A stretch of 64,000 nucleotides of DNA from Blastopirellula sp. J2-11 (lineage in GTDB: Bacteria > Planctomycetota > Planctomycetia > Pirellulales > Pirellulaceae), in assembly GCF_024584705.1 (NCBI RefSeq), contig NZ_CP097384.1:3844001-3908000 (forward strand), read 5' to 3'. Made by a program: the position numbers and the translations under genes. Each line of letters opens with the position of its first letter. Position 1 is the stretch's first letter. The notes below the pieces were generated by a model. It saw only the letters and a program-made list of their open reading frames with translations. It did not search any database and was not told the origin of the DNA. Positions 53,826 through 62,184 of this stretch are shown here, in pieces.

Positions 53826-53886
53826 CGACAAAAGGGGGTCAGGTCCCAATTTTGCAGCAAAATTGGGACCTGACCCCCTTTTGTCG
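53826..53886. repeat. 61-bp palindrome with ggggtcaggtcccaatttt core
   Basis: Arms cgacaaaagggggtcaggtc... (53826-53855) and the exact complement (53857-53886) match over 30 bp with one central A. The ggtcaggtccc-type core occurs in REP/RAYT-associated elements of many bacteria. Because it sits between convergent genes and can fold on both strands, it may end transcription of both. No transposase is near. Confidence 0.85.
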
Positions 53887-53893
53887 GCGGCAC

Positions 53894-54556
53894 CTACGTC
53901 AGGGCCGAGACCAACAGCTTTTCGGCGGCGTCTAACCCCAACGTCGTCTGACGGCCTTCGACTTCGATCGTCAGAACTCCGGCTTCGGCTCGAAATGCAA
54001 TGATTTTGCCTTCGCAGCCGGGCGCGAGCGATTCTTCGGTTAAATATCGCAAAAAATCAGACGTTTGATCCATCACTCGGATCAAACGAAACGGCTGGGC
54101 CGCGTCCCATTTGGTCAATTTTTTTGAGTCGACGCTCACCATACTGCCGTCGGCTCGAGGAATTGGATCGCCATGGGGGTCGGTGTCGGGATACCCCAAA
54201 AAATCGTCGATCCGATCGACCAGCAGGTCACTGACCGCATGCTCCATGTGCTCAGCCTCTTCGTGGACTTCGTCCCAGGTCAGATCGAGCGTGCGGACCA
54301 GAAAGAGTTCGATCAGACGGTGTCGACGCAGCACGCGCAGCGCCAACGTGCGGCCGGACGGCGTTAGGCTCACCCCTTCGTACTTCATGTACTCCGCAAG
54401 TCCCGCTTCGCTCAAAGTTTTGAGCATGCTTGTGACCGTGCCTGGCGAAACGGAGAGCGCTGTCGCTAGTTCTCCGGTCGACGCGGCGTCTTTGTCAGCA
54501 CGGGCGCAGACCTGGTAGATCGCTTTTACGTAATTCTCTATCGTCAGATTGTGCAC
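53894..54556 (-). CDS. DtxR/MntR-family metal-dependent regulator
   Basis: 220 residues. Start GTG with AAGGAG 7 bp upstream. Winged helix (STGELATALSVSPGTVTSML, KYEGVSLTPSGRTLALRVL), metal/dimer domain with ligands His79, Glu83, His98, Glu102, Glu105, His106, and a C-terminal FeoA-like SH3 domain. Glu at 102 replaces the DtxR/IdeR Cys and matches MntR Glu99, so Mn2+ sensing is possible. However, Asn8 and Lys11 sit where MntR has two acidic ligands. It is divergent from mch. Confidence 0.93.
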   Translation of the reverse strand: MHNLTIENYVKAIYQVCARADKDAASTGELATALSVSPGTVTSMLKTLSEAGLAEYMKYEGVSLTPSGRTLALRVLRRHRLIELFLVRTLDLTWDEVHEEAEHMEHAVSDLLVDRIDDFLGYPDTDPHGDPIPRADGSMVSVDSKKLTKWDAAQPFRLIRVMDQTSDFLRYLTEESLAPGCEGKIIAFRAEAGVLTIEVEGRQTTLGLDAAEKLLVSALT

Positions 54557-54695
54557 TCAGATCTCCTTCCGGTGGCGATCGCCAATTCTACGAAGACCGG
54601 GCCTCGGGAACAATCGACCCGGCGCGCCTGACTTGCAAGTAACCCGTTTTGCTGAAACAACATGGGGTAGCAACCTTACCTACGGAGCCCCCCTC

Positions 54696-55637
54696 TTGAA
54701 CCTGAACCAACGCGCTTGGGCCGCAGCACAGGCAATTGTCGACCAGCCAGAGCAGTTTCAAGCGATCGTCACCCAAAGCCGTTGCGGCGTGCAGATATTG
54801 GACCTGGGAGTCAACGCGACCGGCGGAGGCGAAGCAGGACTCAAAATGGCGGAAGTCTGTCTGGCCGGATTGGGGGAAGTTCGTTTTACGCCGGGTCAAC
54901 TGCCGGGCGTTCCGCTCGATGTCCTGGTCCAAACCGATCAACCGGTCATCGCTTGCATGGGTTCGCAATACGCCGGTTGGAAAGTACAGCAAGGGGACTA
55001 CTTTGCGATGGCTTCGGGTGCGATGCGGGCCTGCGCCGATAAAGAACCGCTGATCGCCGAACTCGGATTTGCAGAATCGGCCGAGGTCGCCGTCGGCGTA
55101 TTAGAAACGGCGCAAATTCCACCGGATGAGGTTTGCGCCGAACTGGCGAAACAATGCAGCGTCGAACCGCAACAGTTGCGACTGTTGGTCGCGCGTACCG
55201 CGAGTCGAGCAGGCCATGTGCAAATCGTCGCGCGAAGCGTCGAAACAGCGTTGCACAAATTACACGAACTTCGTTTTGATCTGCGTAAAATCGTGCGTGC
55301 CGAAGGAACAGCGCCGCTGCCGCCGCTGTCAGCCAACGACGTACAAGGAATCGGCCGCACGAACGACGCGATTTTATACGGCGGACAGGTTACTTTATGG
55401 GTCGAAGCGAATGACGACGAAATCGCCAGCATCGGCCCTCAAATCCCGAGCAGCAGTTCGCCGGCGTACGGAACGCCGTTTGAGAAGATCTTGCGCGACG
55501 CCAAGTTCGATTTCTACCAGATTGACCCGATGCTCTTCAGTCCCGCCCAGGTGACCTTCATCCCAACCAAGACTAACAAACGGCATGTCTTCGGCAAAAC
55601 GTCGGAAGAGCTGTTGCGCGAGAGTTTCGGCGTTTAG
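54696..55637 (+). CDS. mch: Methenyltetrahydromethanopterin cyclohydrolase
   Basis: About 313 residues from TTG 54696 (LNLNQRAWAAAQ; GGAG upstream); the frame is open to 54549. Family blocks: GVNATGGGEAGLKMAEVCLAGL, CMGSQYAGWKVQQGDYFAMASGAMRA, VCAELAKQCSV, GHVQIVARSVETALHKLHEL and DPMLFSPAQVTFI. It hydrolyses methenyl-H4MPT to formyl-H4MPT. In planctomycetes and methylotrophs this pathway oxidises or detoxifies formaldehyde. Its stop overlaps the WD40 gene stop by 4 bp on the other strand. Confidence 0.95.
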   Translation: MNLNQRAWAAAQAIVDQPEQFQAIVTQSRCGVQILDLGVNATGGGEAGLKMAEVCLAGLGEVRFTPGQLPGVPLDVLVQTDQPVIACMGSQYAGWKVQQGDYFAMASGAMRACADKEPLIAELGFAESAEVAVGVLETAQIPPDEVCAELAKQCSVEPQQLRLLVARTASRAGHVQIVARSVETALHKLHELRFDLRKIVRAEGTAPLPPLSANDVQGIGRTNDAILYGGQVTLWVEANDDEIASIGPQIPSSSSPAYGTPFEKILRDAKFDFYQIDPMLFSPAQVTFIPTKTNKRHVFGKTSEELLRESFGV

Positions 55638-57472
55638 CGGCGTTTTACCGTCGGCTTCGTCGCGATCACGTCGACTCCGCCGCCGATCGATTGCAACCGC
55701 TCAAACGCGACTCCCATTAGAATGGTCGGGTCAAGTTGGCGGATCATGACTTCCTGTTTGTCGTTGGTCACGGCGACCCATTGGCCGTCAGCGGAGATCG
55801 CCGCCGTTTCGGTTTGACCGGCGACCTGCGGCAGTTTGACGCCAAGCGCCACTTCTTCTTTTCCGGTCAAATTTGTGCGGCGAATCAAACCTTGCAAGTC
55901 AATCGAAGCGAGCGCCCCGCCTGGCAAAAATCGGACCAGTTGAATTTGCTGTTCATGCCCCACCACCGGCGTCACCACGCCGGAGCCTCCATGGATCACG
56001 TTGATTTGGCCTTGTTTGCCGCCGATGGCGACGTTCCCACTGGCGAAGTCGACATCGGCCGCCAACGGCGCCATCTTCAGTCTGGCGACAACTTCGGGAC
56101 GAATCATTTCCCCCAGTCGCCAACGACGAACGACGCACTCGCCGTTATTCCCTTCCGAGATGGTCACCAACTGCGAGCTATCGGGCGAAAAAAAGACGCG
56201 ATCGGTCAGACCATGCTGGGCTCGCATCGCGACGGTCAGGCGATCGCCGCTTTTCGGATTCAGCCGCCATAGTTGCACAAAACCGTCGGCCGAAGAGGTG
56301 AACGCCCAGCGCGAGTCAGGGCTTAACCGAGCTGCATGCACGCGGCCGAAATGTTGCCCTAAGGTTTGCGTGACATGCGGATGCCCTTTGGCCTGTAGAT
56401 CCCAGAGCAGGATCTCGCTGGGACTGCCCGGCGCGGCTTGAGCGGCGGAGAGCAACCAGCGCGAATCCGCGCTAAAGTCGATCGACAGGACGCGCTCGTC
56501 ATGGCCTGACAGCACGACCGGCGATTGCGCCACGTCATTGGCCTGCACGTCCCACAAACAAATCGTCGCGTCATAGCTGGCGGTCGCCAGTTTCCGCGAA
56601 TCGGGAGAAAACCGTACCTGACTGACGCGGCTCCAATGCGCTTCTAGCGGAATCGCAGCGCGTTGGCTCTGCAAAGCGTGCAGGATCGCGCGGTTGTCAT
56701 CGCCGCCGCTGGCCCACATCGCCCCATCGGCGCTAAAGGCGATAGAGCGGATTGTCTCGACGTGCCCTGACGTCTGCAGGCGGGCTTGATCTTGGAGTTG
56801 ATCAAATAGCACCTGCACGGCGCCTGCAGCTGGATGTTGATTCGCAGTGCGGGCGATTTCGACCGATTCGGCCGCCAGCATCAGCGAGCGATGCGGGGCC
56901 GTCAATTCCAGTCGGGTCGCTTCGTCCGCCAAACGAAGCGAAAGATCTCGACGCGCGTCTAGGCGAGCCTGGTCCAACTGCTTGCCAATTGAACGCGATT
57001 TGATCTGGGCCGAGTCAACCAAGATCCGCAGTTCTTCGTCCCGCTTCCCCGCTTGCTGGCGAGTCGCCGCATGCGAGGCCCGTTCATCGGCCAACTGCTG
57101 TCGTGCGACGACGCAGTTCTGCATCGCATGCGCGGCCAATCCTGAGATGCCCAGCAATGCGACCAGAAAGCAGGTGACGGCGCCCCAGTTCTCGTGCGCC
57201 CAACGATTCAAACGCCGTGAGATTGGCGGGGTCTTTTGTTCGATCGGCTTGCCAGAAAGCCAACGATCGAGTTGGTCTTCATCTTGGTCAGCGCAAAGCG
57301 ATTGCGAAGGTGCGGTCGATACTTCGACCAGCGGTTCGCGCTGCTGCGCCAATTCGATCGACATGCCGCAACTGTGGCAATTCCACAGATCGCGGATGCT
57401 ATCTTCATCGCGTTTTAGAGCCGTTCCGCAAAGCGGGCAATCGACTCCGCGACTCGTTAGCTCCGTTTGCAT
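55634..57472 (-). CDS. WD40 beta-propeller protein with zinc ribbon and one membrane helix
   Basis: About 612 residues from ATG 57472 (TTG 57610 in frame but unsupported). An N-terminal zinc ribbon (CPLC...CHSC) is followed by a membrane helix (WGAVTCFLVALLGISGLAAHAM), a coiled-coil of about 90 residues and WD40 repeats (GHVETIRSIAFSADGAMWAS, HWSRVSQVRFSPDSRKLAT, GHDERVLSIDFSADSRWLL, HFGRVHAARLSPDSRWAFT). It looks like the scaffold part of planctomycete WD40 kinases, without a kinase domain. Function unknown. Confidence 0.87.
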   Translation of the reverse strand: MQTELTSRGVDCPLCGTALKRDEDSIRDLWNCHSCGMSIELAQQREPLVEVSTAPSQSLCADQDEDQLDRWLSGKPIEQKTPPISRRLNRWAHENWGAVTCFLVALLGISGLAAHAMQNCVVARQQLADERASHAATRQQAGKRDEELRILVDSAQIKSRSIGKQLDQARLDARRDLSLRLADEATRLELTAPHRSLMLAAESVEIARTANQHPAAGAVQVLFDQLQDQARLQTSGHVETIRSIAFSADGAMWASGGDDNRAILHALQSQRAAIPLEAHWSRVSQVRFSPDSRKLATASYDATICLWDVQANDVAQSPVVLSGHDERVLSIDFSADSRWLLSAAQAAPGSPSEILLWDLQAKGHPHVTQTLGQHFGRVHAARLSPDSRWAFTSSADGFVQLWRLNPKSGDRLTVAMRAQHGLTDRVFFSPDSSQLVTISEGNNGECVVRRWRLGEMIRPEVVARLKMAPLAADVDFASGNVAIGGKQGQINVIHGGSGVVTPVVGHEQQIQLVRFLPGGALASIDLQGLIRRTNLTGKEEVALGVKLPQVAGQTETAAISADGQWVAVTNDKQEVMIRQLDPTILMGVAFERLQSIGGGVDVIATKPTVKRR

Positions 57473-57681
57473 TTTCGATTCCGCCTGCCCGTCGCTACAC
57501 CCTGAAATGTCATTCGACCCTTGCTGCCGAAGTAACAACGTTTGCTGATGTAGAAAATGATCGGGTTTTAACGCGTAACATGCGGCATGAAACGGGTTTG
57601 GATGGGACAACTAACTTGGCCGCTAGACTCCGGCTGATCGGAAGAGTCATTGACCGCCGGCCTAGATTGCCAAGAAACGAG

Positions 57682-57712
57682 AGCAGGACGTGCCTTGATA
57701 GCACGTCCTGCT
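57682..57712 (-). terminator. Hairpin downstream of the gene at 57754
   Basis: agcaggacgtgc (57682-57693) and gcacgtcctgct (57701-57712) form a perfect 12-bp stem with a 7-nt loop. It is 41 bp past the stop of the minus-strand gene. Only a weak T-rich stretch follows, so terminator activity is probable but unproven. Confidence 0.5.
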
Positions 57713-57753
57713 GGGAGACGTCTTGCCCAATTTGCGGCCGCAATCCTGGAGAA

Positions 57754-58122
57754 TTAGGCCGCTCGGCGTCGCGGAGTGATGCCGGGCTGCTTGTCAGAGA
57801 GATCTTCCGATTTGATTCCCCAAGAAGCTTTCTTGTTTTGCAAAGCTTCCAGAAGTTCAGTTAGCGTGACGGTGCGATTTTCAATTTCTAGCGGAATCTC
57901 ACTGCCGGGATCGCAGTAGAGATCGACCGCGTCATCTTCACTCATCAAGTGATCGAGTTCGCGTAGCAGACCGTCACGGACGGCCTGACGCACCAGATGG
58001 CCGCGTGAAGCGGCGATGGCGCGACCGGTTTCACCCAAGTTCTCGTTGGCGCGTTGCACGAGTGCGGGCAAGTATTCGCTCGGAATTTCGACGGTTTTTG
58101 GTACGTAGACTTTGACTTGCAT
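57754..58122 (-). CDS. Small hypothetical protein (possible ribbon-helix-helix)
   Basis: 122 residues from ATG 58122 (the frame is open to 58473 without support). It starts with MQVKVYVPKTVEIPSEYLPA and has helical segments LVQRANENLGETGRAIAAS and HLVRQAVRDGLLREL. The N-terminal strand-helix-helix pattern resembles RHH DNA-binding proteins but lacks a convincing signature. C-terminus basic. Divergent from the ATP-grasp gene. Confidence 0.6.
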   Translation of the reverse strand: MQVKVYVPKTVEIPSEYLPALVQRANENLGETGRAIAASRGHLVRQAVRDGLLRELDHLMSEDDAVDLYCDPGSEIPLEIENRTVTLTELLEALQNKKASWGIKSEDLSDKQPGITPRRRAA

Positions 58123-58299
58123 ATTTCGGTTCCCGACCCTGAACGTTGACTTCGGCTTTGCTGCCCTTGGGTTTGCGGCCACGGCTAGCGTGCATTGGAT
58201 TCTGTCACTATGGTGATCGGCAGTTCGACTGTAGCGATTGAACTGATTATTTGCGATTTCACGATTATTCTGATCCGGACCCGCTTTTGGCCCCATTTC

Positions 58300-59208
58300 A
58301 TGTCTAATTCCCCTCTGCTGGTCGGATTGCTCGCAGCCGCTGATAGCTGGTACGGCCAAGATCTGGCCCGCGCCGCCGCAAAATTGACGGATGTCGAAAT
58401 CGAGTGGGTCGACTTCCGCCGCTTCCAAGCGACAGTCGGCGACGCCCTCCAGTTTTCGCACGGCGATCTTCAACGCGCCGACGCTTTGCCAGCATTACTC
58501 GTCCGCACGATGCCGCTGGGAAGTCTAGAGCAGGTCATCTATCGCATGAACTGGCTAGCCGAGCTGCAGCGACATGGAACGGTCGTTTTGAACTCGCCGC
58601 GGAGCCTCGAAATTGCGATCGACAAGTATCTGACCCTCTCCCGCCTGGCGGATTGCGGCGTTTTGGTTCCCCAGACGCATGTCTGTGAGTCGTGGGAAGA
58701 CGCGCTCGCCGCGTATGAAACGCTAGGAGGAGACGTCGTCGTCAAACCGCTTTTTGGGGGCGAAGGACGCGGAATCATGCGTGTCGAGTCGCCCGACTTG
58801 GCCGAGCGGGTCTTCAAAACGCTCTCACGGACCGACTCCGTTTTATTCCTGCAGAAGTTCATCCCCCACGACGGCTACGACATTCGCGTGCTATCAATCG
58901 GCGGTAAAACCTGGGGGATGACGCGACATAGCGCCAGCGATTGGCGAACCAATGTGCAGCGCGGCGCCGACAGTCGACCGCATACGCCGACGACGGAACA
59001 ATTAGAAATCGCCGCTATAACGCTCGACGCCATCGGGCTCGAGATAGCCGGCGTCGATCTGCTGCCGGGGCGCGATGGGAATCTTTATTTGCTGGAGGTG
59101 AACGGCGTTCCCGGCTGGAAAGCGCTGGCCGCCGCTTGCCAGTGCGACATCGCCCTTGAGGTGCTTTCCCACGTTCGGGCGGTTGTGAAGAGCCGCTCGG
59201 CGGCCTAG
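58300..59208 (+). CDS. RimK-like ATP-grasp ligase
   Basis: About 302 residues from ATG 58300. ATP-grasp domain with DVVVKPLFGGEGRGIMRVE (ATP lid), LFLQKFIPHDGYDIRVLSIG, and the metal-binding end AGVDLLPGRDGNLYLLEVNGVPGW (Glu and Asn ligands). RimK relatives add glutamate to a protein, F420 or H4MPT. Homologues occur beside mch in methylotroph H4MPT clusters, and mch is 3 kb away here, so a role in making H4MPT is plausible; ribosomal S6 modification is the alternative. Confidence 0.88.
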   Translation: MSNSPLLVGLLAAADSWYGQDLARAAAKLTDVEIEWVDFRRFQATVGDALQFSHGDLQRADALPALLVRTMPLGSLEQVIYRMNWLAELQRHGTVVLNSPRSLEIAIDKYLTLSRLADCGVLVPQTHVCESWEDALAAYETLGGDVVVKPLFGGEGRGIMRVESPDLAERVFKTLSRTDSVLFLQKFIPHDGYDIRVLSIGGKTWGMTRHSASDWRTNVQRGADSRPHTPTTEQLEIAAITLDAIGLEIAGVDLLPGRDGNLYLLEVNGVPGWKALAAACQCDIALEVLSHVRAVVKSRSAA

Positions 59209-59254
59209 ATTACCGAGCTTTGATCCATTTCGCGCTCCTTCAACGGTAAGTCTT

Positions 59255-60943
59255 GTGGCGACCGCCGCTTCTTTCACCTCGAAAAACGTCGGACTTCTCT
59301 TAGCGCAAGTCGCTGCGGAGCGAGGGGATGCCGTCGCGATTGCGACCCCCGGCCGGCGTGACGCCAATGGTCGACGCGTCTATCAGACGATCACCTTCGC
59401 TCAGCTAGATGCCGATAGCACGCGTCTGGCGGCTGGTCTGGCTCAGATGGGCGTTACCCCAGGCACGCGACTCGCGCTGCTGGTGAAACCGAGCATCGAC
59501 TTTGTCTCGCTGGTCTTTGCGCTGTTCAAAGTCGGCGCGGTCAGCGTGCTGATCGATCCCGGCATGGGGCGAAAGAACTTGCTGCGTTGTCTCGATCAGG
59601 TCGAACCGCAAGGCTTCGTCGCGATTTCGATCGTCCAAGCGGTCCGCGTTCTGATGGGACGACGCTACGGACAAGCCAAAATGAACGTTACCGTCGGCCG
59701 CCGCTGGTTCTGGGGCGGTCCGACGATCGACGATTTACGCAAAACGGACGCGAGCAACTTTCAACCGCTTGCCGCCGCTGATGATGATCCGGCGGCGATC
59801 ATCTTCACGACCGGCAGCACGGGGCCTCCCAAAGGCGTCCTGTTCCGGCACGAAGGATTTTACGAACAAGTCCAGCAAATCCGCGATCGCTATGACATTC
59901 AGCCGGGCGAGATCGACTTGCCGGGCTTTCCGCTGTTTGGCCTCTTCAACAGCGCGATGGGCGTAACGTCGATTATTCCTGAGATGGACGCGAGTCGCCC
60001 AGCCGCCGTCAATCCGCTGAATATCATCGAACCGATCCATGACTGGCAAATTACGCAGTCGTTTGCGTCGCCGGCGGTCTGGAACAAAGTCGGCCTCTAT
60101 TGCGAGCAGCACGAGATTCGCCTGCCATCGTTAAAACGGGTCCTCTCGGCCGGAGCGCCGGTGCCGCCGCATGTGCTGCGACGGATGAAGAACGCGATTC
60201 ACGCCGACGGCGACATCTATACGCCGTATGGAGCAACCGAAGCGTTGCCGATCGCATCGATCGCCGCCAGCGAAGTGCTCGACGGAACCGAACTCGCTTC
60301 CGAAAAAGGCGCCGGAACTTGCGTCGGACGACGCTTCAGCGGCATCCAATGGCGCGTCATTCGCATCACCGACGCCGCCATCGCCACGCTCGACCAGTGC
60401 AAAGGAGTCGACCAAGGGGAGATCGGCGAGTTGATCGTAACCGGCCCGGTGGTGACGCACCGCTATTTCACCAGCGAAGCGGCGACCCAAGCGGCGAAGA
60501 TCGCCGATGGCGAGCGAATCTGGCATCGAATGGGAGACGTTGGCTATCTGGATGCGGAAGATCGTTTTTGGTTTTGCGGCCGCAAGGCGCATCGCGTGCG
60601 GACGGCCAGCGGCGATATGTTCACGATTCCGTGCGAAGCGATCGCCAACAATCACGCCAGCATCTTTCGCAGTGCGCTGGTCGGCGTCGGCGAGCCGGGG
60701 GAACAGTTTCCGGTGATGATTGTCGAGCCGTGGTCCGACAAATATCCGCAATCCCGCGCGGCGATCGACGCGTTGCTAGACGAAGTGCGTCAGTTGTGCG
60801 CTGCTCATCCGCTGACCGAAACAATTCACGATTTTCTGCTTCACCCCGCTTTTCCGGTCGATATCCGCCACAATGCGAAGATTTTTCGCGAAAAGCTCGC
60901 GGTTTGGGCCGCGGAACGGCTCAGCGAACCGCCGCACGACTAA
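59255..60943 (+). CDS. oleC: OleC-like AMP-dependent synthetase (olefin/beta-lactone synthetase family)
   Basis: 562 residues, GTG start at 59255. ANL-family adenylation enzyme: P-loop IIFTTGSTGPPKGVLFRHEG, YTPYGATEALPIASIAASEV, the aspartate in WHRMGDVGYLDAEDRFWFCG. OleC relatives share the CVGRRFSGIQWRVIRITD, GPVVTHRYFTSEAATQAAKI and RKAHRVRTASGDMFTIPCEA blocks. OleC turns 2-alkyl-3-hydroxyalkanoates into beta-lactones in long-chain olefin synthesis. An oleD-like gene is downstream, but OleA and OleB are not seen. A fatty acyl-CoA ligase role is possible. Confidence 0.9.
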   Translation: MATAASFTSKNVGLLLAQVAAERGDAVAIATPGRRDANGRRVYQTITFAQLDADSTRLAAGLAQMGVTPGTRLALLVKPSIDFVSLVFALFKVGAVSVLIDPGMGRKNLLRCLDQVEPQGFVAISIVQAVRVLMGRRYGQAKMNVTVGRRWFWGGPTIDDLRKTDASNFQPLAAADDDPAAIIFTTGSTGPPKGVLFRHEGFYEQVQQIRDRYDIQPGEIDLPGFPLFGLFNSAMGVTSIIPEMDASRPAAVNPLNIIEPIHDWQITQSFASPAVWNKVGLYCEQHEIRLPSLKRVLSAGAPVPPHVLRRMKNAIHADGDIYTPYGATEALPIASIAASEVLDGTELASEKGAGTCVGRRFSGIQWRVIRITDAAIATLDQCKGVDQGEIGELIVTGPVVTHRYFTSEAATQAAKIADGERIWHRMGDVGYLDAEDRFWFCGRKAHRVRTASGDMFTIPCEAIANNHASIFRSALVGVGEPGEQFPVMIVEPWSDKYPQSRAAIDALLDEVRQLCAAHPLTETIHDFLLHPAFPVDIRHNAKIFREKLAVWAAERLSEPPHD

Positions 60944-61030
60944 AATAGATAGGTCACGAAATCGGAGAGTCTTTGCCCGTTGCAACTATTGTGAAGTGAC
61001 TCAACCTGTACGCAAAACCAAGAATCATCC

Positions 61031-61126
61031 CACTAGCCCGCAGCGCCAGCGAGGGAATACGGCTGGCGATGCGAACACGGATTAAAGTAGTGGGCCGTAT
61101 TCCCTTGCTGGCGCAGCGGGCTAGTG
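61031..61126. repeat. Long inverted-repeat element, copy C
   Basis: Arms 61031-61062 and 61095-61126 (cactagcccgcagcgccagc...) match at 30 of 32 positions around a 32-bp centre. The right flank (ttaatcggttcgaaatagcgcc) equals the reversed left flank of copy A. It is between oleC and the zinc-ribbon gene, so it may lie in the 5' region of the latter. Confidence 0.75.
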
Positions 61127-61180
61127 TTTAATCGGTTCGAAATAGCGCCACCTCACTTTTTCGAAAAGCGCAACGTTAAA

Positions 61181-62146
61181 ATGCAACTGCGATGTCCTCA
61201 CTGTTCGACCGTGCTCGAAATTCAATCGGCTGCCGGAACTCAGGTGCAGTGCCCGACCTGCAGCGGCGTCTTCCTGGTTCCCGACATGCCGGCTGCGCCC
61301 GCAGCGTCTGCAGCGCCGGTGATTCAAACGCGTCCCAAATCTCCGGGTCGTAAATCAGCGCCGGCGCCTTCCAAGCCGCCGCAATCGGCGACGCCTGGCG
61401 GCGAAGGCGAAGAGGCCGTCGAGGGAGAAGCTGGAATCTCGTTCTTCAAACAGCATGAGAAACTGATCTTCAACATCGTCGCTGGCGGTGTCGGCGCCGT
61501 GGCGCTTTTCCTGGTTTTTGCGGTGGCGAAATATCTGATCATGGGCAGCGGCGGTGGCGGCGAAGAAGTCGAAGTGGTCGCCACCGAAACGAACACAAAC
61601 GTCGGTAACAAAATCCAAGACGTGCTCGATAAGTCAGAAAATGACGACAATTATTACGTGAATTGGTCCGATGCCTCCAAGTCAGCCAAGTACATGGATG
61701 GCCTGCGTGTAAAAGTCCACCATATCGATTGGGGCGAAGTTCGCGGGCAAGACGAGAAAGGCGAATTGGTCACGTCGGGACGCCCGTTTATGGTCGTCTA
61801 TCTAGAACTGGCGAATCGTTCGAACAAACCGATCGACTTCAAAACCTGGTACGGCACCGAATTCAAATCGCCGGCCGGTTTTCGCACCGCGCAGCTTTCC
61901 GACGAACAGCGCAACATTTACTATCCGCTCCGCTTTGACGACATCGCCAAACTGAAGTGGAACACGCCGGAGAAAACGTTCGAGCCAAAAGAAGAAGGGA
62001 CCGATTCGGTCGTCTTTGACGTTGGCGAAAACTTTGATCCCAAGACGGTGCAAAATCTGTATCTCGACTTGCCCGGCCAGGCGATCGGCGACGGCGGATC
62101 GTTTCGCTTTAAGGTCCCACGATCGATGATCGAAGGCCTCGACTGA
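61181..62146 (+). CDS. Zinc-ribbon membrane protein of unknown function
   Basis: About 321 residues from ATG 61181 (MQLRCPHC). N-terminal CPHC/CPTC zinc ribbon (VLEIQSAAGTQVQCPTCSGV, MJ0042-like), a low-complexity Ala/Pro linker and one membrane helix (LIFNIVAGGVGAVALFLVFA). The C-terminal domain of about 180 residues has a beta-rich extracytoplasmic pattern (VKVHHIDWGEVRGQDEKGEL, FMVVYLELANRSNKPIDFKT, DEQRNIYYPLRFDDIAKLKW) typical of a planctomycete protein family without known activity. It lies between the oleC- and oleD-like genes on the same strand. Confidence 0.78.
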   Translation: MQLRCPHCSTVLEIQSAAGTQVQCPTCSGVFLVPDMPAAPAASAAPVIQTRPKSPGRKSAPAPSKPPQSATPGGEGEEAVEGEAGISFFKQHEKLIFNIVAGGVGAVALFLVFAVAKYLIMGSGGGGEEVEVVATETNTNVGNKIQDVLDKSENDDNYYVNWSDASKSAKYMDGLRVKVHHIDWGEVRGQDEKGELVTSGRPFMVVYLELANRSNKPIDFKTWYGTEFKSPAGFRTAQLSDEQRNIYYPLRFDDIAKLKWNTPEKTFEPKEEGTDSVVFDVGENFDPKTVQNLYLDLPGQAIGDGGSFRFKVPRSMIEGLD

Positions 62147-62184
62147 TTTTTGGCCATAGGGCTCTCGAAAAAAAGGCGAATCTG

